Below are positions 47,550-54,787 of a stretch of DNA of 64,000 nucleotides, one piece after another. The notes below the pieces were generated by a model. The model saw only the letters and a program-made list of their open reading frames with translations, did no database searches and had not been told where the DNA came from. Each line of letters begins with the position of its first letter. The stretch's first letter is position 1. The DNA comes from Pseudomonadota bacterium (GTDB lineage: Bacteria > Pseudomonadota > Alphaproteobacteria > Dongiales > Dongiaceae). The stretch is from the NCBI GenBank assembly GCA_016183985.1, contig JACPDN010000004.1:186001-250000 (forward strand), given 5' to 3'. A program made the position numbers and the translations under genes.

Positions 47550-48590
47550 ATGCCGTCACCTACGAAGCTGCGACGCCTCTACCCGACCGAGGCAGCTTGC
47601 AGAGCCCTTCTTGAGCAGATGCGCTGGCCCCAAGGCCCTTACTGTCCGCGTTGCGGCAGCTACAATAACTCGCGCCTTGAGGGTGCAAGTTGCCGACCAG
47701 GCTTGATCCAGTGCCGGGACTGCCTCCGGCAGTATACCGTCACGACCCATACACCTATGCATTCGACCAAGCTGCGCCTCAGCACCTGGATCGAGGCCAT
47801 GTATTTGGTGACGACATCAAGCAAGGGTATCTCTTCCGTCATCCTGTCGAGATTGATCGGCACGACCCAGGCGACGGCCTGGCGGCTTGGTCATGCAATT
47901 CGAGAGATGATGAAGGATCTGAACGCGGAGCCGCTCTCCGGCATCGTCGAGATCGACATCAAGTATCTCTGCGGCCGGCCGAAACGGCGCAAGGACGGCG
48001 CGCCATCGAAGCGCGGGAGAGGCAGCAAGAAGCCTAAGATTCTCATTGCCGTAGCACGCGATGACCGCATGCATGCCGTGACGCTTCCCAGTGAATCAGG
48101 GGATGATATCGAGGCGGCGCTCAGCGGCGTCATTTCCCCGACGGCAACCCTCATGAGCGATCGGGAGCGTGGGTTCCTCAATGCCGCCAAAGCGTTGGTG
48201 GACGACCACCAGACGGTGGTGCATTCAGCCGGTGAACATGTCCGCGGCGAAGTCCACAGCAATACCGCCGAGGGCGTCGGTTCCATGCTAGAAAGGGCCA
48301 GGCTTGGTGTCTGGCACCGAATGAGCCAGGCGCACCTGCAGCGCTATCTGGATGAAATCAGCTTCCGCTGGAACTGCCGCATCAAGCGAGAAATCACCAG
48401 CCGGCGCGGCCGTAAGCGAAGGATCATCACCACGATCTCGCTGCCGGACATGCTCTCGAGAATGCTACGGCCCTGCCTAGGCCGGCAGATCCGGCGCACG
48501 CCAAACTACGGCCTCCGCGTCCTGCCGAACCATCTCGCATCTCCCCTCTCATTCAGATCTGATCTGTCGATACCAGGAAAAGGCGACTAA
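47550..48590 (+). CDS. IS1595-family (ISXO2-like) transposase
   Basis: This 346-residue transposase has an N-terminal zinc ribbon Cys32, Cys35, Cys55, Cys58 ('YCPRCGS', 'QCRDCLRQYTV') and helix 'SSVILSRLIGTTQATAWRLGHAIREM' (key W-R-L). The ISXO2 catalytic core has the acidic residues Asp136 in 'GIVEIDIKYLCG' and Asp in 'LMSDRERGF', and the third site in 'VHSNTAEGVGSMLERARLGV'. The frame is intact, so it may be active. ATG 47550 is used; an upstream GTG in frame lies near the inverted repeat. Its stop overlaps that of the convergent immunity gene. Confidence 0.93.
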   Translation: MPSPTKLRRLYPTEAACRALLEQMRWPQGPYCPRCGSYNNSRLEGASCRPGLIQCRDCLRQYTVTTHTPMHSTKLRLSTWIEAMYLVTTSSKGISSVILSRLIGTTQATAWRLGHAIREMMKDLNAEPLSGIVEIDIKYLCGRPKRRKDGAPSKRGRGSKKPKILIAVARDDRMHAVTLPSESGDDIEAALSGVISPTATLMSDRERGFLNAAKALVDDHQTVVHSAGEHVRGEVHSNTAEGVGSMLERARLGVWHRMSQAHLQRYLDEISFRWNCRIKREITSRRGRKRRIITTISLPDMLSRMLRPCLGRQIRRTPNYGLRVLPNHLASPLSFRSDLSIPGKGD

Positions 48591-49180
48591 ATCTCACTCA
48601 CTCGAAGAGCATCGACTTTGAAAACGCCTGTTGCCTCAAACGATGCCATAAGCGCGTCTGAGACAAAGTAATGACCGGGAAATTCGCGAGAGACCCAGAG
48701 ATGCCTTCCCGCCACCTTCGCCGCATCCACGACCAGTCGTGGTTCTCCCTTCATTCGAAGGTAGCGCGACGCTCCTGTCCGCGCTTGGTATTCTGGTGGA
48801 GCATACTGGATGTCTACATTTGACTTCTCTGCTACCACCGCCTCGATAGAAATCAGCACGTTTAGCCCCCAAAACGGCTTAGGAACCGGCGAGTTCAAGC
48901 GGTCGAAGACCTTGCATGGAAGAAATTGATGAACGCTTGGCTCGCTTGCCTCAATGAGTGCGCGAACCCTTCCTGATACAAGCGGTCGCCGGTTCGCTTT
49001 AAGGAAGTCTGGAAGCGGATTCAGTTCATCCGCTAAATGCGCCACAATCTCGCCAGCACGAGCGTCGAAGGGCATACGGTGCCAAAAATGCGTTTGCCAT
49101 TCTGGAGGAGACTCGACCTTGGAGAAATCTGGGTGATAGGTCTCGTCGTAAGTGAAATTTTTGTGGACTAGCCAAGTCAA
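48587..49180 (-). CDS. Imm11/DUF1629-type immunity protein carried in the IS element
   Basis: This 197-residue protein starts at TTG 49178-49180, with AGGAGA seven bases upstream. It shows the style of the Imm11 (DUF1629) immunity family: 'RPLVSGRVRALIEASEPSVH', 'FLPCKVFDRLN', 'LVVDAAKVAGRHLWVSREFPG' and 'HYFVSDALMASFEATGV'. Such proteins neutralise nuclease toxins of contact-dependent systems. It is less GC-rich than the surrounding chromosome. No intact toxin gene is with it in the element, so it is an orphan; it converges with the transposase, sharing stop-codon bases (CTAA). Confidence 0.72.
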   Translation of the reverse strand: MTWLVHKNFTYDETYHPDFSKVESPPEWQTHFWHRMPFDARAGEIVAHLADELNPLPDFLKANRRPLVSGRVRALIEASEPSVHQFLPCKVFDRLNSPVPKPFWGLNVLISIEAVVAEKSNVDIQYAPPEYQARTGASRYLRMKGEPRLVVDAAKVAGRHLWVSREFPGHYFVSDALMASFEATGVFKVDALRVSEI

Positions 49181-49350
49181 GCCAGATCTCCTGCAACTCG
49201 TGATCACGAACAGTCATTAGTTCGATTTGAGAAGCCGCTCCTTGGTGCGATTTTTCCTCTGTTCTTATCGGCCCGCGAATAAATGCTTACTTGCCTGACT
49301 GCAACACTAAACCACCTTCGGTGGAAATTCACATCAAATGTGACGCGAGT

Positions 49351-49470
49351 TCAGGACCCTTTCCTCGAATATCCCAACAAACGCAGCTGCCGCTTGATCT
49401 TGCGATCGACGAGGAAGGCATAGATGAGGTTGCCTAGATGCCTCTCTTTTCGAAAGACCAGAATCGCCAT
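49351..49470 (-). other. Short open frame of 39 codons inside the IS element, doubtful
   Basis: From ATG 49468-49470 to TGA 49351-49353 the reverse strand encodes a basic peptide 'MAILVFRKERHLGNLIYAFL' followed by 'VDRKIKRQLRLLGYSRKGS'. No clear ribosome site or known family. It could be a gene remnant in the cargo region. Confidence 0.2.
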
Positions 49471-49587
49471 GACCCGGTCACGTCAGTCGGCGGCCTAAAA
49501 ACGCTTTGACGCGCCAAATGCTTTCATAAGACGCATGGCATAGTCGATACAGTGATCGGCGCGTCTAATCTTCGACAGTATGCGCTC

Positions 49588-49712
49588 GTGCTATCGAGAA
49601 TGCTTTGGCCCCGCGTTTGTCGCAAAATCCGGCACAGGGCGAACAATGGCTTCCGCGTCCTGCCAAGCCACCTATCGGCACCGTTCCCATTCAGAGCCTA
49701 TCTGTCGATACC
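49588..49712 (+). pseudogene. 3' fragment of a second, divergent IS1595 transposase
   Basis: Translation gives 'VLSRMLWPRVCRKIRHR' then 'ANNGFRVLPSHLSAPFPF' and 'RAYLSIP', aligned with the C-terminal end of the intact transposase ('MLSRMLRPCLGRQIRR', 'YGLRVLPNHLASPLSF', 'RSDLSIP'). Identity is roughly 60% at the protein level by eye. It lies about 85 bp inside the right inverted repeat, where a complete element's own transposase end would be expected. No start and no upstream part remain. The stretch 49208-49587 before it holds no convincing gene. Confidence 0.75.
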
Positions 49713-49795
49713 TTGATCAGGCGGCGCCCGTAGGACCTTTCGCGCTCAAACTCCCAACTGAGAGTCATCAACCCATTGTGGGTCGTCAAGAATCA

Positions 49796-49816
49796 CTTTG
49801 TTTCGTGTGTAATGGC
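49796..49816. repeat. Right terminal inverted repeat of the IS1595-like element
   Basis: Reverse complement of the left repeat over all 21 bases. Confidence 0.92.
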
Positions 49817-49817
49817 G

Positions 49818-49825
49818 TAAAATAA
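49818..49825. repeat. Right 8-bp target-site duplication (TAAAATAA)
   Basis: Exact copy of 47393-47400, directly after the right end. Confidence 0.9.
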
Positions 49826-49889
49826 CGTGTCTCGAGTGAGACCGTAGCTACGGTGATATCCTCATTTTTGATATGTTCCTATTTTGTTC

Positions 49890-49918
49890 TTTACAAGAAG
49901 CGTATTTTATGTTACGTT
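49890..49918 (+). promoter_or_regulatory. Possible promoter of the toxin-like gene
   Basis: TTTACA (49890-49895), 17 bp and TACGTT (49913-49918) lie in a very AT-rich stretch 49861-49935, about 30 bp before the ATG. GGAG (49937-49940) is a good ribosome site six bases before ATG 49947. Confidence 0.4.
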
Positions 49919-49946
49919 TAATACATAAATTGTTTCGGAGATCGGC

Positions 49947-51524
49947 ATGGCCCCCCTCAATCCTCGACCCAGATCCTATGCCGAGCATTCCGCCGGCCCG
50001 CTGGCAGCCAAACCGGCAAACGACAATGTCCTCGGCGGCTGGGAGAACGGCGTGTTCCGCTTTGCATCCCCCGAAGCGCGGGAGAAGTGGAAGCGCAAAT
50101 CCTATGAGCAAGGCGTCGGCGAAGAGACCTGGTATCTTGGCCAAGAGATCGACGCCCAGAGTGCCGCCATCACCCAATCCGGTCTCGGTGGCGCCCATGC
50201 CGGCATCTATCAAGCGCCGGACGGCACCTATCGCCGGATGAATTCAAAGACGATCGAGAACCAAGAAGCCCGCGATCACCGCAGCAAATACCTCTCCGGC
50301 AAGACGATCGATCAGATCGCGGCCATGACTTCGATGCCCGGTGCCAACGAGTGGGTGGCGAAGGGGAAGGCCGCACAGGGTGCTGCGAATGACAACGCAG
50401 ACGACGTGAAGTCGGCACCTGTTGCTGCTCCGCCAGCAACATCGCAGACCGTGCCTCCGAAGACGAACCTTCAAACCGATGCCGGCACCGGGCGAATGAT
50501 CGGCGGCCGGTTCGCGGCGATGCAGGAGGCGCTGAAGAGTGCCGACGTGCAGGATGCCAAGGACATCGCGCGCATCGCCACAAACTCGATTGTCGGCAAT
50601 TACGGCGACGAAGTGCGTGCAGGTTTGGGGGCCGCCGGCGCCTTCTTAGAAGGGAAGCCCTTTGGCGACGCCTACGACAGCAACCTCCTGAAGGAGAAGT
50701 CCGAAAGCGCCGCCGCCCAGGAGCGCCAAGGCCTCACCGGCACCGGCGTAGAACTCCTCACCAGCTTCATCCCAATCGTAGGAGATGCCTCTGGCGCTTT
50801 GGCAGACTTCAAGGACTGGAAAGAGCACGGCGACGACTGGGGTTGGGAGGACTATGGCCTCGTCGCCCTTGGCCTCGTACCTGAGATGCCCAATCGGAAG
50901 GCTGTCAAAGGCGCGGAGAAAATCGGGGGGGAGTTGCTTGAAGCCGCTGGCGAAGCGGGCGATGAGGTAGCCGATCTTAGCAAGAAGAGCTCCAATTTTG
51001 GCCAAGTAGCGAAAGCCGACAGCATTGACCATCGCGCAGTGCTGGAGGAGACGAAGAAGAAGGTTTACTCGAATAAGGAAGCTAGGCGCCTTGAAACGGA
51101 AAACCGTGGGCTAATGTATGTGCAGAGCAATCTGCAAGGGAACGAGCGCGCGCGAGCCCATCAGTCTGGAGGCGAGGGGGCTTTTAGCGACATAGAATCA
51201 AAGAAATATGCAGATCCGGCGCTTAGATATGACAATCCAAATCCGCGAGGACTCAACTTCATAAGATTTGACAGTGCATATGTGCCGGAAGGTCAGAACT
51301 ATACAATGTTGGTCGACAGCAAGACGAAGCTGGCGATATGGAGCAAGAAAACTCAGAAGAGAACCTTGGCGACAATGGAGCGCGCCAAACTCGCTGTTCA
51401 GCAGAATCCAGATCACAAGTTGATGTACGAGTTTGATACAGAGGCTGCCGCAGAAGAGGCACAAATTTTTATTCGAGACAATAGATACTCAGCGTATCTT
51501 CAAGCCGGGGTCAGAAAGCCATGA
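49947..51524 (+). CDS. Polymorphic-toxin-like protein with AT-rich C-terminal putative nuclease tip
   Basis: This 525-residue protein has an N-terminal 150 residues without a known delivery domain (no PAAR, VgrG, Rhs, filamentous haemagglutinin or signal peptide). An Ala/Pro-rich linker (about 145-175) and a pretoxin-like region follow (about 205-345; 'GVELLTSFIPIVGDASGALADF'). The C-terminal tip (about 365-525) contains 'NFIRFDSAYVPEG', 'TMLVDSKTKLAIW' and 'RTLATMERAKLAVQQNP'. Asp442 with Asp457-x-Lys459 recalls a PD-(D/E)xK nuclease core, which is inference only. Hand-counted GC falls from about 62% near 50.05 kb to about 38-47% near 51.2 kb, as expected for an exchanged toxin tip. The stop overlaps the next ATG (ATGA), the usual toxin-immunity coupling. 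Confidence 0.7.
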   Translation: MAPLNPRPRSYAEHSAGPLAAKPANDNVLGGWENGVFRFASPEAREKWKRKSYEQGVGEETWYLGQEIDAQSAAITQSGLGGAHAGIYQAPDGTYRRMNSKTIENQEARDHRSKYLSGKTIDQIAAMTSMPGANEWVAKGKAAQGAANDNADDVKSAPVAAPPATSQTVPPKTNLQTDAGTGRMIGGRFAAMQEALKSADVQDAKDIARIATNSIVGNYGDEVRAGLGAAGAFLEGKPFGDAYDSNLLKEKSESAAAQERQGLTGTGVELLTSFIPIVGDASGALADFKDWKEHGDDWGWEDYGLVALGLVPEMPNRKAVKGAEKIGGELLEAAGEAGDEVADLSKKSSNFGQVAKADSIDHRAVLEETKKKVYSNKEARRLETENRGLMYVQSNLQGNERARAHQSGGEGAFSDIESKKYADPALRYDNPNPRGLNFIRFDSAYVPEGQNYTMLVDSKTKLAIWSKKTQKRTLATMERAKLAVQQNPDHKLMYEFDTEAAAEEAQIFIRDNRYSAYLQAGVRKP

Positions 51525-52225
51525 AACGCAGTAATTTCCGCTTCTATATGCACCATCGTGCTAATCATGACGTGTCCATCGAGACTCGGCACGCTGGCTT
51601 TGCCTTGAGAATGATGAAGTTGCCGCGGCCGTTGGGTTGGGCAGGCCTGAATGTGCCGCCGGCGCCTGATTGTGGGGACGAACTCGGAGCAAGCTTTGAA
51701 ATTGTCTATCCGGTTGCCGGCTTGGAGCTTGACTGCCGTTACGTGTACCGCGGCGAGACCTACAAATATGAAGATGAAGCCTTCTACGACGACAAAGCTT
51801 GGATCAGTTTAACGCCGAAGAGCCCGCAGATTGACTATCGAAAGATGCTTCATGTGCATTTAGCTGGCGCAACGGTCGCTTTCGAGGCCTATGCGGCTCA
51901 TGGTTATTTCGGCGCATATGTAGTCAAGTATGAGGGCTTGCATGCCGCTGAGCTTCGAGCGTTACATGATCGCCCAGACGTTGATATTAACGGCCGCAAT
52001 AACATCTTCACGCTTAACGTGGTGCAATACTGGGACGCCGAACTCTGCCAACGTGCACTCGGCTACGGCCGCGATGAAGTCATCAAGCGGCTCACCGGCA
52101 AGGTACCGTTGGTGCAGCCACTGATGGACGGGGTCTATGTCGTGTTCAACGACAACCCGGATCTCACCTTCGAGGAGTTCTGCGCTCACAACGATCGGCT
52201 GAAGCCGGTGTTGGGGCTGCAGTAA
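51521..52225 (+). CDS. Unrecognised protein, candidate immunity protein A of tandem pair
   Basis: This 234-residue soluble protein is translationally coupled to the toxin-like gene by a 4-base overlap. The N-terminal 157 residues ('NFRFYMHHRANHDVSIE', 'RPLGWAGLNVPPAPDCGDEL') match the downstream paralogue only loosely (about 30% by eye). The last 77 residues ('GRNNIFTLNVVQYWDAELCQ' onward) are identical at 72 of 77 positions. The C-terminal third is richer in GC than the N-terminal part. I do not recognise the family. Position, size and duplication fit an immunity protein for the preceding toxin. Confidence 0.7.
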   Translation: MKRSNFRFYMHHRANHDVSIETRHAGFALRMMKLPRPLGWAGLNVPPAPDCGDELGASFEIVYPVAGLELDCRYVYRGETYKYEDEAFYDDKAWISLTPKSPQIDYRKMLHVHLAGATVAFEAYAAHGYFGAYVVKYEGLHAAELRALHDRPDVDINGRNNIFTLNVVQYWDAELCQRALGYGRDEVIKRLTGKVPLVQPLMDGVYVVFNDNPDLTFEEFCAHNDRLKPVLGLQ

Positions 52226-52293
52226 CGGGCTGTGCCGTTAGACCATCGCCGGCACCGGCGTTTCGGATCGGATTTCTGCCAAGGTAATTGAGA

Positions 52294-52992
52294 ATGAGTA
52301 AATTTCACTTGGCCTGTTATTACCGCGCGAATGCCGCCGAACAAGTGGCTCAGCGCCATTCAGAGGTTTGCGCTGCTTTGCAGCGCGTTGAAGGGCCTCT
52401 CGGCTGGGCGCATGCAGCGGTGCCGATGGCGCCCGACTTCGGCAAAGAATTGGTTGCAGTCTACGATGTCAAATTTCAGCGGCGCCATATCAGGTGCTCG
52501 GGCGCTTACGCTTATCGCGATCCCGCGTATCTTAGAATTGACAAAGCCGCTTATGATGACTCGTTGCTTTATCAGCTGGCATCTTTGCCACTTGGGGCGG
52601 ACCATGCTCGCTTGCTAGAACAAGAACTGCCTAAGGTCGTTGAGGGGTTTCGTGCTTACAGAGCGGTAGCAAATTTCTATCTCTACTCGGTAAAGTATGA
52701 AAACTTGCATCCCAAGGCTGTCGCCAGGCTCAGAAGCGACCCGGCAGTTGACCTCGATGGTCGCAACAACATCTTCACGCTGGAGGTCGCCCAATACTGG
52801 GACGCCGAGCTGTGTCAGAAGGCTCTTGGCTACGGCCGCGATGAAGTGATCAAGCGGCTCACTGGCAAGGTGCCGTTGGTGCAGCCGTTGATGGACGGGG
52901 TCTATGTCGTCTTCAACGACAACCCCGATCTCACCTTCGAGGAGTTCTGTGCCTATAACGACCGGCTGAAGCCGGTGTTGGGGTTGCCATGA
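52294..52992 (+). CDS. Unrecognised protein, candidate immunity protein B of tandem pair
   Basis: This 232-residue paralogue of the preceding gene follows after a 68-bp gap, with AAGG nine bases before the ATG (a TTG two codons earlier is also possible). Shared N-terminal landmarks with copy A are 'YRAN', 'GPLGWAHAAVPMAPDFGKEL', 'YDD' and 'VKYENLH'. The C-terminal 77 residues ('GRNNIFTLEVAQYWDAELCQ', 'DGVYVVFNDNPDLTFEEFC') are nearly the same as in copy A, down to long identical DNA stretches. This suggests recombination between a common 3' module and different 5' modules. Function unknown; probably immunity to a related toxin. Confidence 0.68.
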   Translation: MSKFHLACYYRANAAEQVAQRHSEVCAALQRVEGPLGWAHAAVPMAPDFGKELVAVYDVKFQRRHIRCSGAYAYRDPAYLRIDKAAYDDSLLYQLASLPLGADHARLLEQELPKVVEGFRAYRAVANFYLYSVKYENLHPKAVARLRSDPAVDLDGRNNIFTLEVAQYWDAELCQKALGYGRDEVIKRLTGKVPLVQPLMDGVYVVFNDNPDLTFEEFCAYNDRLKPVLGLP

Positions 52993-53202
52993 TATGCTCG
53001 TTCGCATGGAAACGGATGCGGCGATGACGATAGCCGCCGTGGGGCGAAGTTTCATCCCATGAGCAACGCTGGTCATTGCTACAGCAATCGGGGGTAGAAA
53101 GTCGGTTGCCGATTTTCCGTCATCGTAAGTCGATAATTGACAATGCCGCGAAATCGGCTGAGATAGCCTTGCTGCCATTATACAGCTTGCGAGGCGTTGC
53201 CC

Positions 53203-54459
53203 ATGATCCCGGCCTTTGTTCCCCTGAAGATCCTGCGTTACGGCTTCCGCAAGAAATATCCGGCCGAGCGCTTCATTCCGAAGCAGCAGGATCTCAAGAA
53301 ATCCTATGACGTGGTGATCATCGGCGGCGGCGGCCATGCGCTGGCCTGCGCCTATTACCTTGCCAAGACCCACGGCATCACCAATGTCTGCATCCTGGAG
53401 CGCGGCTATCTGGCCGGCGGCAACACGGCGCGCAACACAGCGATCATCCGATCCAACTATTTGACGCCTGAGGGTGTGCGTTTCTATGAGCAATCGCTGA
53501 ATCTTTATCGCGATTTCAGCCAAGAGCTCGACTTCAACATCCTCTATTCCGAGCGCGGTCACTTCACGCTGGCGCATACCGATGCCGCCGTGCGCACCAG
53601 CCGCTGGCGCGCCGAGGTGAACAAGCAATTGGGCGTCGATTCCGAACTGATCTATCCGGATGAGATCGCCAGGCTGTGCCCGCATCTCAACATGTCGGAC
53701 CATGTGCGCTATCCGATCATGGGGGCGCTCTATCACCCGCCGGGATCGATCGCGCGGCATGACGCGGTGGCCTGGGCCTATGCGCGGGGTGCTGCGAAAC
53801 TGGGCGTCGAGATCCATCAGCAGACGCCGGTCACCGGTCTCATTGTCGAAAATGGGACAATCAAGGGCGTTCAAACGTCTCGGGGCACGGTCTATGCCAA
53901 CCGGGTAATGCAGGCGGTGGCTGGCAACACTTCCGTCGTCGCCAAGATGGCGGGCTTCCGCCTGCCGATCAAAACCATTCCTCTGCAGGCTTGCGTCAGC
54001 GTGCCGTTGAAGCCGTTCCTCGACCAGATCATCGTCTCCGGATCGCTCCACGTCTATGTCAGCCAAAGCTCGCGCGGGGAGTTGGTGATGGGCGGGTCGA
54101 CCGACCCTTACGGCCTCTATGGCACGCGCTCGACCCTCGATTTCAAGGAAGGCCTGCTCGGCCACATGCTCGAGCTTCTCCCCATGCTGGGCGAGGTGAA
54201 GGTCATGCGGCAATGGGCCGGCATGACCGACATGACGCCGGATTTCAGCCCGGTCATGGGCCTCACTCCGGTGAAGAACTATTACATCGACAGCGGCTGG
54301 GGCACCTGGGGCTTCAAGGCAACGCCGGTCTGCGGCATGACCATGGCGCACACCATCGCCAACGATAGCCCACACGATCTCATCAAACCGTTCTATCTGG
54401 ACCGTTTCGTCGACTACCAACAGGTCGGCGAAAAAGGTGCGGCGTCGGTCGGGCATTGA
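53203..54459 (+). CDS. mgdA: N-methylglutamate dehydrogenase subunit A (sarcosine oxidase beta-like)
   Basis: This 418-residue FAD oxidoreductase is of the SoxB/MgdA type, with dinucleotide motif 'YDVVIIGGGGHALACAYYLA', flavin segment 'LAGGNTARNTAIIRSNYL' and C-terminal 'MTDMTPDFSPVMGL' and 'GWGTWGFKATP'. In the heterotetramer it carries the amine-oxidising site. The soxB-D-A-G order alone would suggest sarcosine oxidase. The adjacent mgsABC and gmaS indicate N-methylglutamate dehydrogenase, which yields glutamate plus a C1 unit from N-methylglutamate. ATG 53203 has GAGG eight bases upstream. First gene of the operon. Confidence 0.88.
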   Translation: MIPAFVPLKILRYGFRKKYPAERFIPKQQDLKKSYDVVIIGGGGHALACAYYLAKTHGITNVCILERGYLAGGNTARNTAIIRSNYLTPEGVRFYEQSLNLYRDFSQELDFNILYSERGHFTLAHTDAAVRTSRWRAEVNKQLGVDSELIYPDEIARLCPHLNMSDHVRYPIMGALYHPPGSIARHDAVAWAYARGAAKLGVEIHQQTPVTGLIVENGTIKGVQTSRGTVYANRVMQAVAGNTSVVAKMAGFRLPIKTIPLQACVSVPLKPFLDQIIVSGSLHVYVSQSSRGELVMGGSTDPYGLYGTRSTLDFKEGLLGHMLELLPMLGEVKVMRQWAGMTDMTPDFSPVMGLTPVKNYYIDSGWGTWGFKATPVCGMTMAHTIANDSPHDLIKPFYLDRFVDYQQVGEKGAASVGH

Positions 54460-54475
54460 GACAGGGAGCATAGCC

Positions 54476-54787
54476 ATGAAAGTCATGAACTGCCCCTTGA
54501 ACGGGCCCCGCAATATCAGCGAATTCGCCTGGGGTGGTGAGGTGAAGCCGATGCCGGATCCGGCCACCATGGGTGACAAGGAATGGGCCGCCTGGTTGTT
54601 TCTGGAGGCCAATGAGGCTGGTTTGGTGCGCGAATGGTGGTGCCATGTGCCTACCTCCTATTGGTTCATCGCCGAGCGCAACAACATCACCGATGAGATC
54701 ATCAAGACCTATCCGGCGACGGAGCTGTTCAACACGCGCGTCGAGTTTGCGGCCAAAGCGCCCAGCGGTTCCGGGGAGAAGAAATAA
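54476..54787 (+). CDS. mgdB: N-methylglutamate dehydrogenase subunit B (SoxD-like delta subunit)
   Basis: This 103-residue small subunit of the heterotetramer contains 'NCPLNGPRNISEFAWGGEV' and 'REWWCHVPTSYWFIAERNN', the SoxD hallmarks. In sarcosine oxidases the delta subunit binds zinc with Cys/His residues; Cys6 and Cys in 'WWCHV' are candidates, but the usual CPxC is only partly kept. ATG 54476 follows CAGGGAG. The stop overlaps the mgdC start (TAATGA). Confidence 0.9.
   Translation: MKVMNCPLNGPRNISEFAWGGEVKPMPDPATMGDKEWAAWLFLEANEAGLVREWWCHVPTSYWFIAERNNITDEIIKTYPATELFNTRVEFAAKAPSGSGEKK

Larger units (their letters stand above)
47401..49817. mobile_element. Complete IS1595-family element (2,417 bp) with immunity-gene cargo
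   Basis: Ends are defined by 21-bp perfect inverted repeats (47402-47422 and 49796-49816) with one unmatched base outside each, and by an exact 8-bp target duplication on both sides. Inside are a full ISXO2-type transposase (47550-48590), a convergent Imm11/DUF1629-like immunity gene (48587-49180) and a relic of the 3' end of a second, divergent IS1595 transposase (49588-49712). Normal IS1595 copies are shorter; passenger genes are known in some subgroups. It has inserted between the LysR gene and the promoter of the toxin-like gene at 49947. Confidence 0.92.

Noticed and set aside
53075-53088. Inverted repeat ATTGCTACAGCAAT upstream of mgdA as a regulator site
   Set aside because: It is a clean palindrome, but it lies over 110 bp from the start with no convincing promoter and no second copy, so I do not call it.
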